Shown in pieces: positions 62,885-64,000 of a stretch of DNA of 64,000 nt. The position numbers and the translations under genes were made by a program. The stretch covers positions 186,001-250,000 of the forward strand of contig NZ_RHOP01000001.1 in NCBI RefSeq assembly GCF_003946575.1, read 5' to 3'. How positions within the stretch are numbered: the stretch's first letter is position 1; every line of letters begins with the position of its first letter. The stretch comes from Companilactobacillus jidongensis. GTDB lineage: Bacteria > Bacillota > Bacilli > Lactobacillales > Lactobacillaceae. The notes beneath the pieces are model-generated. The model made no database searches. It had not been told where the DNA came from and worked only from the letters and a program-made list of their open reading frames with translations.

Positions 62885-64000
62885 TGGCATCGAGAACAAA
62901 AAATATTAGTTATTATTTATCCTCATTCTTATTGCCATTTATAATCGTTATTTCTGTATTCGCCTTCCTAAAAATCACTCCGTTCGGAAATCAAAATTTT
63001 TTATTGAGTGATATTGGTGCACAATACATTCCTTTTCTAACGAACTTCAGACACGATTTATTGACTGGAAACTTTTCTTTCTATTCGTTCAACCTCTCAC
63101 TCGGTGATAATATTTTTCCACTGATGGCATATTATCTGCTCAGTCCATTCAATCTAATATTGTTATTATTTCCCGCAAATAGTGTTCCAACGGCCTTAAC
63201 CTGGATTATCATTCTAAAAATAGCAACGATTGGACTCACAACCGCTTGGTTCTTCAAACAGACTTACAAAAACAATGATTTGATCAACCTAGTTTTTTCT
63301 ACCTCGTTTGCATTATGTGGATTCGTCGCAATGTATTTTTACGATCTCATGTGGCTCGATGCATTAATATTATTACCACTTGTTACTATCGGCATTCGTA
63401 GATTGTTCTACGAACAAAAAACATTGTTGTACACTTTCAGTTTATTGGCTGCTATTATCACAAATTACTACTTAGGATATATGACTTGCCTGTATTCAGT
63501 TTTTTATTTTATCTACCTATTAATTCTGAATAAACAATTCAAATCTAAGAAACATTCAATTATTCAATTCGCAGTTTCTTCTATTCTCAGTGGTGCGATG
63601 AGTTCCGTCATTCTATTACCCACAGCTTTGGGAATGATGCAAACTGCTAAACAAACTCTGAGAGTTAAAAATTTTCTTCCACTACCTAGTTTTGGAGCAT
63701 CAGTCTTTGCTCAGTTTGGTGTTATTGGAAGTAACTTCACTCAACGAATCTCACATGATCCTAGTATCTTTATGAGTTCGATTTTATTAATACTTTTCAT
63801 TAGTTTCTTTCTTAATTCAAAAATATCTAAACAGAAAAAAATTGCATCGTCATTCTTAGTTGTTTCTTTAATTCTTGGTATGTATGTGACGACCTTCAAT
63901 ACTATCTGGCATATGTTCCAACATCCCGCTGGCTTCCCATTTAGGAATGTTTTCTTCTTTACATTCATTGCCATCAACTTAGCATACGAATCTTGGAGTA
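62884..64000 (+). CDS. yfhO: YfhO-family membrane glycosyltransferase (cut by right edge)
   Basis: YfhO is a multi-pass GT-C-like protein that transfers the sugar from undecaprenyl phosphate to a cell-envelope acceptor, shown as lipoteichoic acid in B. subtilis and Listeria. About 372 N-terminal residues are present of roughly 850. The first TM (LPFIIVISVFAFL) is followed by the extracytoplasmic motif LLSDIGAQYIPFLTNFRHDL and LGDNIFPLMAYYLLSP, hallmarks of the family. Several further TM segments follow. The gene is intact to the edge. Confidence 0.92.
   Translation, partial: MASRTKNISYYLSSFLLPFIIVISVFAFLKITPFGNQNFLLSDIGAQYIPFLTNFRHDLLTGNFSFYSFNLSLGDNIFPLMAYYLLSPFNLILLLFPANSVPTALTWIIILKIATIGLTTAWFFKQTYKNNDLINLVFSTSFALCGFVAMYFYDLMWLDALILLPLVTIGIRRLFYEQKTLLYTFSLLAAIITNYYLGYMTCLYSVFYFIYLLILNKQFKSKKHSIIQFAVSSILSGAMSSVILLPTALGMMQTAKQTLRVKNFLPLPSFGASVFAQFGVIGSNFTQRISHDPSIFMSSILLILFISFFLNSKISKQKKIASSFLVVSLILGMYVTTFNTIWHMFQHPAGFPFRNVFFFTFIAINLAYESWS

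Noticed and set aside
1-64000. CRISPR arrays, rRNA, tRNA or insertion sequences
   Set aside because: No spaced direct repeats, transposase-like reading frames or RNA gene signatures were recognised by eye. A dedicated search could still find something missed.

Overview
The window reads as about 64 kb of chromosome from a low-GC Gram-positive bacterium of the Lactobacillaceae. Supporting signs are AT-rich intergenic DNA, strong AGGAGG-type ribosome binding sites, HPr/EI with the regulatory Ser46, a CIRCE heat-shock operator, LacI/GalR operators, a galKTR operon, an L-2-hydroxyisocaproate dehydrogenase and a nucleoside deoxyribosyltransferase. The gene content resembles Companilactobacillus or a related genus, but that placement is inference. 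I saw no rRNA or tRNA gene, prophage, insertion sequence or CRISPR array. Nearly every operon ends in an intrinsic terminator, often shared by convergent genes.

Layout. 1-11.3 kb: ptsHI (ptsI cut by the left edge), CIRCE-controlled clpE, a MucBP-like protein, an AEC carrier, an isolated hisA/hisJ pair, a HAD phosphatase plus LacI regulator behind a perfect 16-bp operator, and rpoN. 11.3-22.4 kb: a TetR/YhgE pair, glycerate kinase, an aldo/keto reductase, brnQ, an acetyltransferase, prfC, a CBS-domain membrane protein and a small membrane protein. 22.4-26.8 kb: a cysteine operon consisting of a MetA-like acyltransferase, cysK and a cystine-type ABC transporter. Its leader holds a short ORF with three consecutive Cys codons, then a terminator. 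26.8-39.5 kb: housekeeping and accessory genes (Ntdp, a Fic/Doc-like protein with an altered motif, recX, rlmCD, ltrA, MerR and LysR regulators, a reductase-amidohydrolase-reductase cluster, MFS, degV). 39.5-46.6 kb: galKTR, then a branched-chain amino acid to hydroxyacid module (panE-like, ilvE, L-HicDH). 46.6-49.4 kb: a copper-export operon with two separate cupredoxins and CopY-type operators. 49.4-57.5 kb: a sulfur-scavenging island (TauABC-like transporter, CoA-disulfide reductase/rhodanese, two YeeE/YedE transporters, LysR). 57.5-64 kb: a deoxyribosyltransferase, a secreted 3D-domain protein, a two-component system, and dedA-csbB-yfhO, which looks like a lipoteichoic acid glycosylation operon (yfhO cut by the right edge).

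Two themes link the genes. The first is sulfur economy: cysteine synthesis and cystine uptake under an apparent Cys-codon attenuator, plus an inorganic/organosulfur uptake island with a duplicated regulatory element. The second is envelope and stress biology: clpE, copper export, a cell-wall protein, a sensor kinase and polymer glycosylation. The most noteworthy item is the cysteine leader-peptide attenuator at 22433-22653. Next are the CopA-cupredoxin gene arrangement, the MerR-type 19-bp-spacer promoter at 34425, and the terminators that sit directly against downstream genes at 51938, 59046 and 61221.
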